A DNA stretch of 64,000 bases from Orobanche coerulescens (taxonomy: Eukaryota > Streptophyta > Magnoliopsida > Lamiales > Orobanchaceae). Positions 46,460 through 58,564 of this stretch are shown one piece after another (position 1 is the first letter of the stretch; each line of letters starts with the position of its first letter). The position numbers and the translations under genes were made by a program. The notes beneath the pieces were generated by a model. That model had not been told where the DNA came from and searched no databases. It saw nothing but the letters and a program-made list of their open reading frames with translations. The stretch is from assembly GCA_033398695.1 (NCBI GenBank), contig CM065802.1, positions 140,602,096 to 140,666,095 of the forward strand, read 5' to 3'.

Positions 46460-49400
46460 TGTAATATCCGCAATTTTCGATTTTCGGTAATTTCTTTTTT
46501 TCAGCGGAAGTCCGTTTTGACGACTCGCTCATGACCGTTTCGTCATTCTGAGAATGATTAATTCTGCACTTTTTGTCATCCGAGTTCGTTTCGGTGTCGT
46601 TTTGTTGAGTTCCGTGCTTTTTAGCGACTTTTCCGCACTTGAGTTCCATTCTTGCGAATCTCGTTCGAAACTGTTGTTTCGAGTTTCCCGTAAGTCCGTT
46701 TAACTTTGTTAGACGTGTTTTGAACTTCGGTTTGGTTATTCGATCACGTATCGTGATTTCCGGGCGTTTTGGGCCATTTCGTAATTTCTTGAAAGTTACG
46801 GGTATCCGTATCTGTAATTGTTGTCTCGACCCGTTTCTTGGACGCGTATGACTAATTATGGTATTATGTTTTCATTCCGGGTCGTTGATGTTGTCCGCGA
46901 ACTTTTCGTCGTGTTCGTTCCGTACGTTTTCGGAAATCGGGTCGTCGAGCCCTGGTGGTCGCATCGCCGGACGGTTATGGATCTGGCCGGACGATTAGGG
47001 CACCGGCCGGACAGTGCGGCAGAACCGGCGTAGCGCACGCTTCTGGCCGGAAGGGCTGCGCGCTAACCGGTAGGGTGTAGCGCACGCCACCGGCCGCCTA
47101 ACGACGCTTATCGAGTGCGGACAGTGGAGTCCAGGGGTTCTAGAATCGGTCAGGCTCGGCAGGTAGTGCACGCTACTGTCGGGCATTGTGTACGCTACGA
47201 CCGGCAGGTAGCGCGCGCTACGACCGGAAGGCTGCGCACGCTACCTGGCCGAGTCAGTAGGGCAGTGTGGGCACTGGACTGCGGCCTGGGCCGATAGCGC
47301 ACGCTAGCTCGGCAGCCTAGCGCGTGCTAGTCCGGCCCAGTATAAATGTGACAGAGCAGTCACATTTCATCTCGTTTTTCATTTCCTACCTTTCTCTTCC
47401 GCGGCTGGAGACTTAGAGATCGTGGAGCCATGTTGTTGAACAACAAATCCAAGAAGTTCTTGAGTTCATAACATCAATCAATCATCCGTTATCGTCCTTT
47501 GATCCAGCGAATCAAGGTAACCTTTCTTAGAACCCTAATTTCGTGAATTTGGGGGTTTTTGCATTTTTGTCCGATTCGTTCCGTGTTGTTGATTAATTCA
47601 TGATGGGTATGATTAATCTTGGTAGTATTCTTGTGTTTAACATCATTTAATCCATTGTTCTTCGTCGAATCGAAGTATATTTCTTGATTTCCTTCGAGTC
47701 GACTTTTCGGGGGATTTGTCCTCGATCTCGTTTTTCATCCATTTTCGATGGATCGATTATGGTTAAATGATGTTGTTAAACATATTCTATGGATTGTATA
47801 TCCATATTTCAACTTGGAATTCCGTTTCCGTGATTTGACGGGACGAATCGTGTTCTTGGCCGTTTTGGGGGAAATCCTTGAACCTTCGTCATTTGTTCTT
47901 TGAATTCAGCGGCTTTGGGTCGTACTTTGGAATTCATTTTCGTTGTTATTGTTTTCGTTCGTAGTTCATTTTTGAGGATTGTCGTTCGGTGGAGTCGGCG
48001 AGTTCGTAGTCGGTTCGTGCCAACCTACTTCGGCCGATTCTCCGCGTTGTGGTTATTCGAGGCAAGTACCTTGTCCATACTTTTCTCGTTTTATGGATAT
48101 GATGATCAGTGGTCGTCTTGACGTGTTTGTTTGGTCATTTGAAATGAAGTTTCAAAAGATTTCGGTTTGGCCTCGTTAAAGGCTCTCTTTCAAAACGCGT
48201 GTGTGTTTTGTGAACGTTGTATTTTGGGAATTTATTATGATTTGATTATTTTGAACGTTAGAGGTTTTGATGATATCCCTGTTGTTTAAAGTTATGGAAT
48301 CGTGTATTCCGTGTTTAATCTTGTTATTGTGTTTTGAAGAGTTTGATAATGGTGTCGGATTAGTGGCCATCTCTAGTAAGTATTCTTGATGAACTTACAT
48401 TCTTAGCATATTAGTATTGCATGAGTAACGTGTGTGTGTGTATGCTCACTATGGGTTAGATCCGACGGGGTCTCGGTAGGGGTCCACGGAGGGGTGGATC
48501 CGCGAGCTTGCTTTTAACCACTATGGGTTAGATCCGACGGGGTCTCGGTAGGGGTCCACGGAGGGGTGGATCCACGGTTAATTGTGGTGCATTTCACAAA
48601 TGTGGTTTGACTATTGGCATTTCCGGAAATGAGTGCTTTTGAATGGTTTTCATGATTGCATGCATTGACTAAGTGTGTAAGAGGTAAGTTGTTTGCTTGG
48701 CCTACTTGGCTAGGATGGCACTAGAGTATTTTATTGTTTGTTTTAAATCCTTTATTTGTGGATTTTGATGTTGGGAGACGAACCTTGTAGTCGTTCTTTT
48801 GTACTGTGAGTTGATGAGATTTGGGGCTATAATCCCAACGGTTTGGTAAATGTCATTTTTCTGAAAGTAAACCTTTGGGGCGGTGACCCCTTTCTGTCTT
48901 TTGGATTTTGAAAAGTAGGATTTGATAATCCTAAATTGTTTTCTATTAAAACTCTCGATGGCATTCTAAACCGTTTTATAAATTACTTCCATTGATTTAT
49001 GATATTTCGATTTTGAAATGTTTTCTCAACTCTTGCCTCGGGAAGTACTTTTCGTTTCGTTTGGATCTTTGAGGATACTTGGTTATTGTTATTCGTGGAA
49101 TGTGAATGGTATGGCTCGTATTTGCACTTTGTTCTTGCACTAGCAAAACAGTGGAGTTTTGCTAACCCCCGAGTATTCGGGGGGTGGATGTCTGTTTTTG
49201 TATTCAGGTTTTGGAGCATAACACAGGGTCGGCACGAAGGATGATGAAAGATGATCGATACTAATCACATGAGGAACCGTACTTTGTTTATTGGTTCAGT
49301 TGTACTCTATTTTTCCGCTGCTATATTTTCCCGTTATGCGGTGTGGTCAGATTTTTTGACCCCTGCGTGGGCATGAGTTGTATTTGAGTTGTATGTATTT

Positions 49401-49541
49401 GTTGAAAGACCAAATCGGTCTACTGAGTCATTTTAGCCTTAAAGGCATGGTTGAGTTGTTATATGTCGTTACCAGCCTGGTAGATCCTTGAGGAAAGGTT
49501 CTACGGCGTGTAATATCCCTGAGCGGATTGGGGGTGTTACA
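46460..49541 (+). mobile_element. 3' LTR of the second LARD-like element
   Basis: 3082 bp, near-identical to the 5' LTR apart from the array region. It ends GGTGTTACA and is followed by ATAAC and then by the Gypsy LTR. Confidence 0.93.
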
Positions 49542-49546
49542 ATAAC

Positions 49547-52500
49547 GTACGTTAAAGGCATAACATACGTTAAGGTGGTGTTGTAGCGGCCGTAATGCAT
49601 TGTGCAGATTATAAAGACATGATTCGTCTTTCATTTTCTCACAATCCATTTTCGATTTCTTCCTCTAGAAATCATCCCTTTGCATCCCTTAGTCTTTTCC
49701 AGCCTCTTCCAACTTGATTTGGAGCTTCATAACTTGGATTGAAGCTTAAGATCTTGGAGTTTGGAGTGTTTCTTGATGGTTTTAGGTTTTTCTTCACTTC
49801 TTCAAGTGGTATGTCATTAATCTGGTGTTGAACTTGAGATTATGATGTTGTTATTGTTGGTTACTTCATGTTTTGATGATTTGTTGGAGGATAGTATGGT
49901 TCTTCATAGTTTTGATGAAGTTATGATAAAGAACATGATGATATAGCTTGAGTTTGATTGTGTTCTTGATGTTTAAGGATACTTAGAGTTAATAATCATG
50001 TCTAGGAAGAGTTATGTAAAGATTTTTAGATGATTAACATATCATTCAGATGATTATTGTTATTGGTTGTGTTATTGATAGATTATAACCATTTTAGTAA
50101 GGATTTATGATGAATTAGGATGTGATTATCATAATTCTGAAATGGTTAAGTTAATTTTGTTGATTAATCTGAATTCATGATGAATTGGTGGTTGATTATT
50201 GTTTAGACATCATGTTTGTAGGGTTGATTACATTCTTGAAGTATTGATGAGGATTTTGGTGTTATTATCATTTTGAGATGATTGATTTGATGTTGTTCTT
50301 GATAATCCTTGTTGAATTGTTTTTCACAAGTGTTAAGAACATAATGAACATGTTAATTGATCATTGAGGTGTTGGAGGATGTTAGAATTCATAGTTGAGA
50401 ACTATGATATTCGTTTGTGGAGTTTAACCGATTCGTGATTGAATCGGGATTGTCTCTGGTGTTGTTTTCTATTGATTTTGTGTTATTGAATGAAATGTAT
50501 TTCATTCAAGGTTGTTCGAGTACTTGTGATCGTCGGAGGATGTCGTTCGTCGTTCGTTGGAGGACTTTCTCGCCTTCGGTTTGAGGCAAGTTTTATACTT
50601 GTACTAGTCAATGAGATTAATGTTATCATGTATGTGTATGAATGTGTTGTATCATTTCGAGACTTGGTCTCTTCATGATTTTGTTGATATCTGGGGATTG
50701 TTTAATACGATACCCTTCGGCAAATTATGTCAAATGTTATTCTTGTTCGGCAAAATCCATTTAAGGCATTGAGATACTCGTTGTGGATGTTATTGTCGAT
50801 AGCCGGTTCGCAGTATCGATGTATCGATTGTTGTTGTTGATATTGATGTCGATTTAAGACATAGTTGTGATCATTGTTATTGATATTGGTGCTTCGTTAT
50901 TGATGTTGTAATGGCCGATTGAAGGCATTGACGTATTCGATTATCATCTTCATTATCGGTAACCGATTAAAGGTGCCGAGACACCTGTGGTATTATTGTT
51001 ATCGATTGGTCGTTCTAAGACAATCGAAGTATTGAATTGGCATTGTCGAGGACATTTCCCATCCGATGAGTTGTTATCGATTGGTCGTTCTAAGACAATC
51101 GAAGTATTGAATTGGGACTGTCGAGGATAGTTCCCATCCGTTGAGTCGTTATTGATTGGTCGTTCTAAGACAATCGAGGTATTGAATTAGGACTGTCGAG
51201 GACGGTGCCCATCCGTGAGTTATTATAGTCATGTTGGCCGTCTCAAGGCAACATACTATTATTCTTGTGAACTCAGTAATTTTGTGATCGTTGAGGGTTG
51301 AGGATTCCAGGATTGTTGTGTTGTGATTGTTGATCGTGTTAATCGGTCCTTAGGGATTGTGATCCCAGGATGGTTGTTTTGGATATTGCTGGTCGTATCG
51401 ATCTTTCATTATCCATGTGTCATTGTTCACTGTGGTGAGTCTTTTGATCCTTATTGGATGTGTTATCCTTTGAGTTTCGTTGTCATGTTGCATCGTGACA
51501 TATCTGGAATCATATTTGCGTGCCGATTGGTTATGTGTAGGATTTTTAGCCAGGCACGCGATGGTCATGCGTGGCTGTTTCCGCATTAGATCGTGCACAC
51601 GAGACGTAGTTCATGAGGCTAATTAGGTACATTGTGCCACGTATATTCTGGATTCTGTATACGGGGTGGATATGTGCACGGACACATTTCCGGATTAGGC
51701 GTACTGTGATGTCCCTTTTGAGCCTTATTGGTTTAGTTGTTCATAATCCATGTTGTATTGGATATGTTCGACGGTTTGCGACTGGTTGTTCATACGCCGA
51801 GGGGTATGTTCGATAGTCAGGTTGTTTCTTTGAGATCTGCATTGTGCTGATATACAATTTCCGGCTGTTTGGCTTTCAGGCCATTGTGATGATTGGCAAC
51901 TTCGGCTGAGTGGTTTTAAGACCATTGTGATATTTTGGCAACTTCGGTTGAAGGGCTTTCAGGCCATTGTGATGTTTTGGTATTTCCGTTGGAGCCTTCG
52001 GGCATTGTGATTCGTATTTATTTCAGCTATGGTTTGGGTTTACCTTCAGGTAATTCATTTTTGTGTTCTCTATTGATGATTCATCGTTGGGCACTTGTGT
52101 TCTAACCTGTTGAGCAGGTATTGATCGTATGCCGTGGGCATAATATTTCATGAATGCTCGGTTCTTACCTTGGTTTGTGAGCATCTCGTATTATCATTAT
52201 TGTACCATTTATTTTGCCTTCGGATGCATATCATGTCGTACATGCATTTGACATTCATTATCTGGATGACTGACCCCGTGGGGGCGGAACATGTTTTCAT
52301 GTTTTAGGTATTTGCGAGGAGAGAGTTGAGACACAAGGGCATGACGATGGCGACGAGGCATTCGAGCGATACTAGTCAGAGTTGTTTCGGTGTTCATGTC
52401 GGTCAGATAGTTTGGAGTACTCTAGTTTCGTCAGTTGTTGTCATTTTGTATTATCCGAGTAGGGCTCGTGGATGTTGTTGTATTTTTATTTTGGACATGT

Positions 52501-52674
52501 GGGCCCATTCTTGTCGTTGAAATTCCATATCGGAATAGTATGTCGGATATCATAGTAGGGACTGTGATTTCACTTTTGGTCAGTTTGTTTTATTTTAGTT
52601 GTGTTCGCCTGGTGGATCTCCTGGTGTGGGGTCCACGGCACTGTAATAACCCAATGGGATTTGGGGGCGTTACA
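49547..52674 (+). mobile_element. 3' LTR of the Gypsy element, last piece
   Basis: Matches the 5' LTR from about 24760 to 27871, including the TATA box (about 49608), the 75-bp repeats (51004-51225) and the end GGGGGCGTTACA. The following TAGAT is the probable target duplication. Confidence 0.9.
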
Positions 52675-53943
52675 TAGATCAGTACATCGAAATGTCATAA
52701 GTGAATCTCAATATAACATTATGTAAATAAATTTTTGAACGTGAGATTATCATAGAGTCCAACATGATAACTGATATGCCTTGATGTAATCCAACGTCAT
52801 CTAAAACATGGTGATCATAAAGGTTAGCGATAGGATTAATGGGAGTTATGTAAAGGATAATGAATAATTAAGATGGGGATTTGTCCCTCTCATTTGGGAG
52901 AGAGACATCCATTCGGCTCCTCGATAAGTAGGACTGAAGCAAATGCATGGCCATGCTCAAATTAAGAACATTTGATTCAATCAGTATACTTAAAATCAAT
53001 AAAGCATTCGAACATAATAAGTATGACAGTTTTCACGACTTAGTTCAAATATGATATCGCACGACAAAGGGGTTTGACACGTTGAATGGTTTAGTGGACT
53101 ATAAAGTTATATTACTTGGGTAGTCATAATGTTATGCTCAAGACCACTTATGATTTATTATTTAATAAGGTATTAAATAATTGCCAACATGATACAAGCC
53201 TTTTGGGTCACACATATGACAATTAAAGACAAGTAAGCATAATTAATATGTATATTATTGGATATTATATTTATTACGGAATTAAAGTCACTAATGTATG
53301 ATGTTATATATTATATTATTTAATTATATCATCAAGGAATAATAAATATAATATTGGATATTATATTTATTAAATGATTAAATAATAAGTAATATATAAT
53401 ATGGAATATTATATATATATTGTATCATTTAATAAGTTAAATTGTAAGTCAGCAAATACTAGAGTTTCGACTCTAGGATTTACTTAGTATAAATAAGGTA
53501 TCTATGGCAATTTGTCGTAAAAAAAGATCACAAAACCCTAGTTATGAGAGACAAAAAAATACCCCCTCCCGTTACAAATCAGCCACCCTTTTTTCTATGG
53601 TAGGAATCCTGGTTCTGTCGTCCCATGTTCCCCCCTTAGTTTATCTTGATCAATAGTGCAATCCTTCTGGCAATGCATTGTTTATTGTACTATTAATCAA
53701 CATTATTCGTAAGGATCTAACCGTCTGGCTTGTGTAATTGTTCGTGTGTGGATCACTAAAAGAGGAAGTTGAATTTCATCAGTTTCTTGGGATCTAGGTT
53801 TGTTCAACGATTAAGGTAATTCAGTGAGCCCTTTAATTAAACGATTAAATTACTGCATGAGATCATCACCTTAGGTCTCTTGTTTATTATTTCGCTACAT
53901 TTTACTCATATTCCATGTATTAGATACATAAAAATCCAATAGT
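52675..53943 (+). mobile_element. LTR relic with a TATA box, right of the Gypsy element
   Basis: AT-rich sequence that probably continues 24115-24239. A TATAAATA at 53488-53495 is followed by a leader-like segment and an end reading AAAATCCAATAG (53932-53943), close to the AAAATCCCAACA end of Copia LTRs. Instead of a primer site it is followed by a fragment related to the 703-2709 LTR. Family and limits are uncertain. Confidence 0.4.
53488..53495 (+). promoter_or_regulatory. TATA box in the LTR relic
   Basis: TATAAATA upstream of a probable transcript start region containing ACAAAACCCTAG. Inference from position only. Confidence 0.45.
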
Positions 53944-54148
53944 TTACGTATCACAACTTTTCGATTCAGCCATTGACTATCCCAAATTGAAATATATGAC
54001 CGAATCGAGATTTGTCGAGTCCGAGTACACTAATCCCATTAGCAGACTATAACATATGCTTCCATTAACCCTTAGTGAATACAGGCACTCTCCATTTCAA
54101 AGTACATGTTATATAAGTCTTGTCTAAATTTATACACAGTTAAGTTTT
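53944..54148 (-). mobile_element. Fragment related to the LTR at 703-2709
   Basis: Runs parallel to about 2250-2457 with clear but diverged similarity (shared ATTAGC, GTGCTCCCAT/ATGCTTCCAT-, CACTCTCCAT and CAAGTCTT blocks in the same order). It ends exactly where similarity to the tandem array begins. Confidence 0.6.
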
Positions 54149-55204
54149 ATACAATCCTAATCAGGGATATAGATCTAGATAGCACACACCTTATAGGGGT
54201 AATCAACATAATTTTCATAATCCAAGGAGAAAGTAATTCTCCAAAAAACCACTGACCCCAAAGGACCCACTCAAATTTAGTTACCTAAATATCTGCTTGT
54301 CTGATTGCAGAAAATATGGGAGGACTACTACCACATCTCCTCAAGTTCAACAGTAGGAGGTGAAGAATGGTTTATAGACTCTGGATACTCAAGGCACATG
54401 ACAGGGAACAAGAAGATTCTTTCAGAATATGTGAAAGAAAGAGGTCTTGATATAACTTTTGGAGATAGCTCAAGTAGACAAACTAAAGGTTATGGGAAGC
54501 TGCACAGAGGGAACATAATCATCACCAAAGTGCAATGTGTCAAAGGGCTCAAATACAATCTCCTAAGTATAAGCCAATTCTGTGATGAGAACAACCTAGT
54601 AGTCTTCACAAGATGGAAATGTATGGTGATTGATCTCCTGACTGGAGAAGTGAAGCCACAAGGATTCAGAAGAAGAGATGTCTATCTGATAGATTGGAAA
54701 TTAGGAACACCAAATATGTGTTTCTTATAAAATCAATTGCTGAAAATGGATGGCTCTGGCACAAGAGACTATGTTACCTGAATTTCAAAGCCATCAACAA
54801 GATATGTTCTCAAAAGCTGGTCAGAGGACTTCCAACATAAGTATTCAAGAAAGAGGCTCTCTGTGATGCATGCCAGAAGGGAAAGCAGACCAGAGCATCT
54901 CTCAAACCAGTTCAGCCTACCACTCTCACCACCAGAATTCTGGATCTACTTCATATGGATCTTTTTGGCCCCATGAAGCCAAGGACATTGAGTGGATGAC
55001 TTAGCAGTAGTAGATGACTACTCCAGATATACATGGGTTGTTTTTCTCTATAAAAAGAGTGAAATATTATCAAAGCTACCTGAACTGCTGAGAAAAATTC
55101 AGAATGAGAAATCTCTCTCAATCATAAAGATCAGATCAGACAGAGGTGGAAAATTTCTCAACAAGGCAATCACCGAATATAGTGACTATAATGGAATCCA
55201 GCAC
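54149..55204 (+). repeat. Array unit 1 (5'-truncated)
   Basis: Begins inside the gag tail at TATACAATCC, where the fragment 53944-54148 ends. The protease site reads DSGYSRHMTG at 54377 (Cys to Tyr). The integrase section carries a small internal deletion near 54995, which removes the GRKHAL block seen in other units. Confidence 0.9.
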
Positions 55205-56885
55205 TGAAATACAATTGAAAAAACTCAGCTGAAATTACCACAAATGAGATTAAAAGGCTAACTGTTTGAAACAGTGAGAAATCAGCTGCACTTGCTCATG
55301 ACAAATTTGAGTTTTCTAATATGACACAACTGAGTAATACACAAGCAAAGGAAATAACACCCTTGAAGGCATCTATATCCTTAGATGGTCTATGTATAAA
55401 TCAGAGGCCGCTTTATTCAAAATCAGGCCTTAGATATGACCCCAACACTCCCTCCACTTCTAAAACTACTTTCATAAAGGTAGAAACAATTGTTCAGACT
55501 GCTGAGCCTAGAAACAAACCTGCATTTCAAAATAGGCAGCAGCCCAGTCAAAAGTTTAGGCAACAACCAAGGTTTACAAGGCAGCCACCTAGACAGGAGA
55601 CTAGGCAATGGCCAAGGCAGAAGAAGCAGCAAAACATTATTCTGCTTATTATCAAAGACTCCCCAAAAATAGATTTTAAAATGGGAGAGGTAAATGTAAA
55701 CCTCAAGGTTATCCAAATTTTCAAAATGACCAGGTGTGGAGACCCCAAATATTTAATAAATGGTCTCAGCCAAGATTTAGGAATGGCCCACACCACAAAC
55801 ATTATGAGGCATATCGAGTAAACATTCCTAATCAGGGATATATATCTAGACAGCACACACCTTATAGGGGTAATCAACATAATTTTCATAATCCAAGGAG
55901 AAAGTAATTCTCCAAAAAGCCCACTGACCCCAAAGGATCCACTCAAATTTGGGTACCTAAATATATGCTTGTCTGATTGTAGAAAATATGGGAGGACTAC
56001 TACCACATCTCCTCAAGTTTAACAGTAGGAGGTGAAGAATGGTTTGTAGACTCTGGATGCTGAAGGCACATGACAGGGAACAAGAAGATTCCTTCAGAAT
56101 ATGTGAAAGAAAGAGGTCGTGATATAACTTTTGGAGATATTTCAAGTGGAAAAACCAAAGGTTATGGGAAGCTGCACAGTGGGAACATAATCATCACCAA
56201 AGTGCAATGTGTCAAAGGGCTCAAATACAATCTCCCAAGTATAAGCCAATTCTGTGATGAGAACAACCTAATAGTCTTCACAAGATGGAAATGTATGGTG
56301 ATTGATCTCCTGACTGGAGAAGTGAAGCTACAAGGATTGAGAAGAAGATATGTCTATCTTATAGATTGGAAATAAGGAACACCGAACACATGTTTCTTAT
56401 AAAAAACAATTGCTGAAAATGGATGGCTCTGGCACAAGAGACTATTTTACCTGAATTTCAAAGCCATTAACAAGATAAGTTCTCAAAAGCTGGTCATAGG
56501 ACTTCCAACATAAGTATTCAATAACGAGGCTCTCTGTGGTGCATGCCAGAAGGGAAAGCAGACCAGAGCATCTTTCAAACCAGTTCAGCCTACCACTCTC
56601 ACCACCAAAATTCGTGATCTACTTCATATGGATCTCCTTGTCCCCATCAAGCCAAGGACATTGAGTGAAAGGAAGCATGACTTAGCAGTAGTAGATGACT
56701 ACTCCAGATATACATGGGTTGTTTTTCTCTATAAAAAGAGTGAAACATTATCAAAGCTACCTAAACTGCTGAGAAAAATTTAGAATGAGAAATCTCTCTC
56801 AATCATAAAGATCAGATCAGACAGAGGTGGAAAATTTCTAAACAAGGCAATCACCGAATATAGTGATTATAATGGAATCCAGCAC
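55205..56885 (+). repeat. Array unit 2
   Basis: Full unit. The gag part is open from 55321 to about 55820. The protease reads DSGC-stop-RHMTG near 56050. It shares a block of diagnostic variants with unit 6 (GGAAATAAGG near 56368, CTATTTTACC near 56442, GAAACATTATC near 56742). Confidence 0.93.
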
Positions 56886-58564
56886 TGAAATACAATTGAA
56901 AAAACTCAGCTGAAATTACCACAACTGAGATTAAAAGGCTAACTGTTTTAAACAGTGAGAAATCAGCTGCACTTGCTCATGTCAAATCTGAGTTTTCTAA
57001 TATGACACAACTGAGTAATACACAAGCAAAGGAAATAACATCCTTGAAGGCATCTATAACCTTAGATGGTCTATGTATAAATCAGAGGCCGCTTTATCTA
57101 AAATCAGGCCTTGGATATGACCCCAACACTCCCTCCACTTCTAAAGCTACTTTCATAAAGGTAGAAACACTTGTTCAGACTGCTGAGCCTAGAAAAAACC
57201 TGCATTTCAAAATAGGCAGCAGCCCAGTCAAAAGTTTAGGCAACAGCCAAGGTTTACAAGACAACCACCTAGACAGGAGACTAGGCAATGGCCAAGGCAG
57301 AAGAAGCAGCAAAACATATTCTGCTTATTATCAAAGACTCCCTAAAAATAGATTTTAAAATGGGAGAGGTAAATGTAAACCTCAAGGTTATCCAAATTTT
57401 CAAAATGACCAGGTGTGGAGACCCCAAATATTTAATAAATGGTCTCAGCCAAGATTTAGGAATGTCCCACACCACAAATATTATGAGGCATATCCAGTAT
57501 ACAATCCTAATCAGGGATATATATCTAGACATCACACACCTTATAGGGGTAATCAACATAATTTTCATAATCCAAGGAGAAAGTAATTCTCCAAAAAGCC
57601 CACTGACCCCAAAGGATCCACTCAAATTTGGGTACCTAAATATCTGCTTGTCTGATTGCAGAAAATATGGGAGGACTACTACCACATCTCCTCAAGTTTA
57701 ACAGTAGGAGGTGAAGAATGGTTTGTAGACTCTGGATGCTGAAGGCACATGACAGGGAACAAGAAGATTCTTTCAGAATATGTGGAAGAAAGAGGTCCTG
57801 ATATAACTTTTGGAGATAGTTTAAGTGGACAAACCAAAGTTTATGGGAAGCTGCACATTGGGAACATAATCATCACCAAAGTGCAATGTGTCAAAGGGAT
57901 TAAATACAATCTCCCAAGTATAAGCCAATTCTGTGATGAGAACAACCTAATAGTCTTCACAAGATGGAAATGTATGGTGATTGATCTCCTGACTGGGGAA
58001 GTGAAGCTACAAGGATTCAAAAGAAGAGATGTCTATCTTATAGATTGGAAATTAGGAACACCAAATATGTGTTTCTTATAAAAAACAATTGCTGAAAATG
58101 GATGGCTCTGGCACAAGAGACTATGTTACCTGAATTTCAAAGCCATCAACAAGATAAGTTCTCAAAAGTTGGTCAGAGGACTTCCAACATAAGTATTAAA
58201 GAAAGAGGCTCTCTGTGATGCATGCCAGAAGGGAAAGCAGACCAGAGTATCTCTCAAACCAGTTCAGCCTACAACTATCACCACCAGAATTCTGGATCTA
58301 CTTCATATGGATCTCTTTGGCCCCATCAAGCCAAGGACATTGAGTGGAAGGAAGCATGCCTTAGCAGTAGTAGATGACTACTCTAGATATACATGGATTG
58401 TTTGTCTATATAAAAAGAGTGAAATATTATCAAAGCTACCTGAACTGCTGAGAAAAATTCAGAATGAGAAATCTCTCTCAATCATAAAGATCAAATCAGA
58501 CAGAGGAGGAAAATTCCTCAACAAGGCAATCACTGAATACAGTGATCATAATGGAATCCAGCAC
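56886..58564 (+). repeat. Array unit 3
   Basis: Full unit. The protease again has the stop after DSGC (57739). The integrase block MDLFGPIKPRTLSGRKHA is open from 58307 to the junction. The gag tail shows a one-base loss near 57194 relative to its neighbours. Confidence 0.93.

Larger units (their letters stand above)
41074..49541 (+). mobile_element. Second large non-coding LTR element (LARD-like), intact ends
   Basis: 8468 bp with LTRs at 41074-44159 and 46460-49541, a tRNA-Met-type primer site at 44164, a polypurine tract before the 3' LTR, and a perfect target duplication ATAAC at 41069-41073 and 49542-49546. The 2.3-kb internal region has no recognisable gene. The LTRs are almost identical except in the CpG motif array, so this seems a recent insertion. 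Confidence 0.93.
24240..52674 (+). mobile_element. Gag-only Gypsy (chromovirus-like) retrotransposon, interrupted twice in its 3' LTR
   Basis: 5' LTR 24240-27871, internal region 27872-30350, 3' LTR in three pieces (30351-30852, 41052-41073, 49547-52674). Without the two inserts the element is about 9763 bp and the LTRs are 3632 and about 3652 bp. LTRs start TGTAATATCC and end G(C)(A/G)TTACA. It encodes Gag with two zinc knuckles and no pol. Long LTRs with TGTAATATCC/TTACA ends and a tRNA-Met primer site are typical of Del/Tekay-type chromoviruses. The probable target duplication is GAGAT/TAGAT with one change. Confidence 0.9.

Noticed and set aside
55548..56006. 152-codon minus-strand open frame repeated in every array unit
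   Set aside because: It is the antisense shadow of the gag tail and border. It recurs only because the DNA is tandemly repeated, and it crosses the plus-strand coding blocks.
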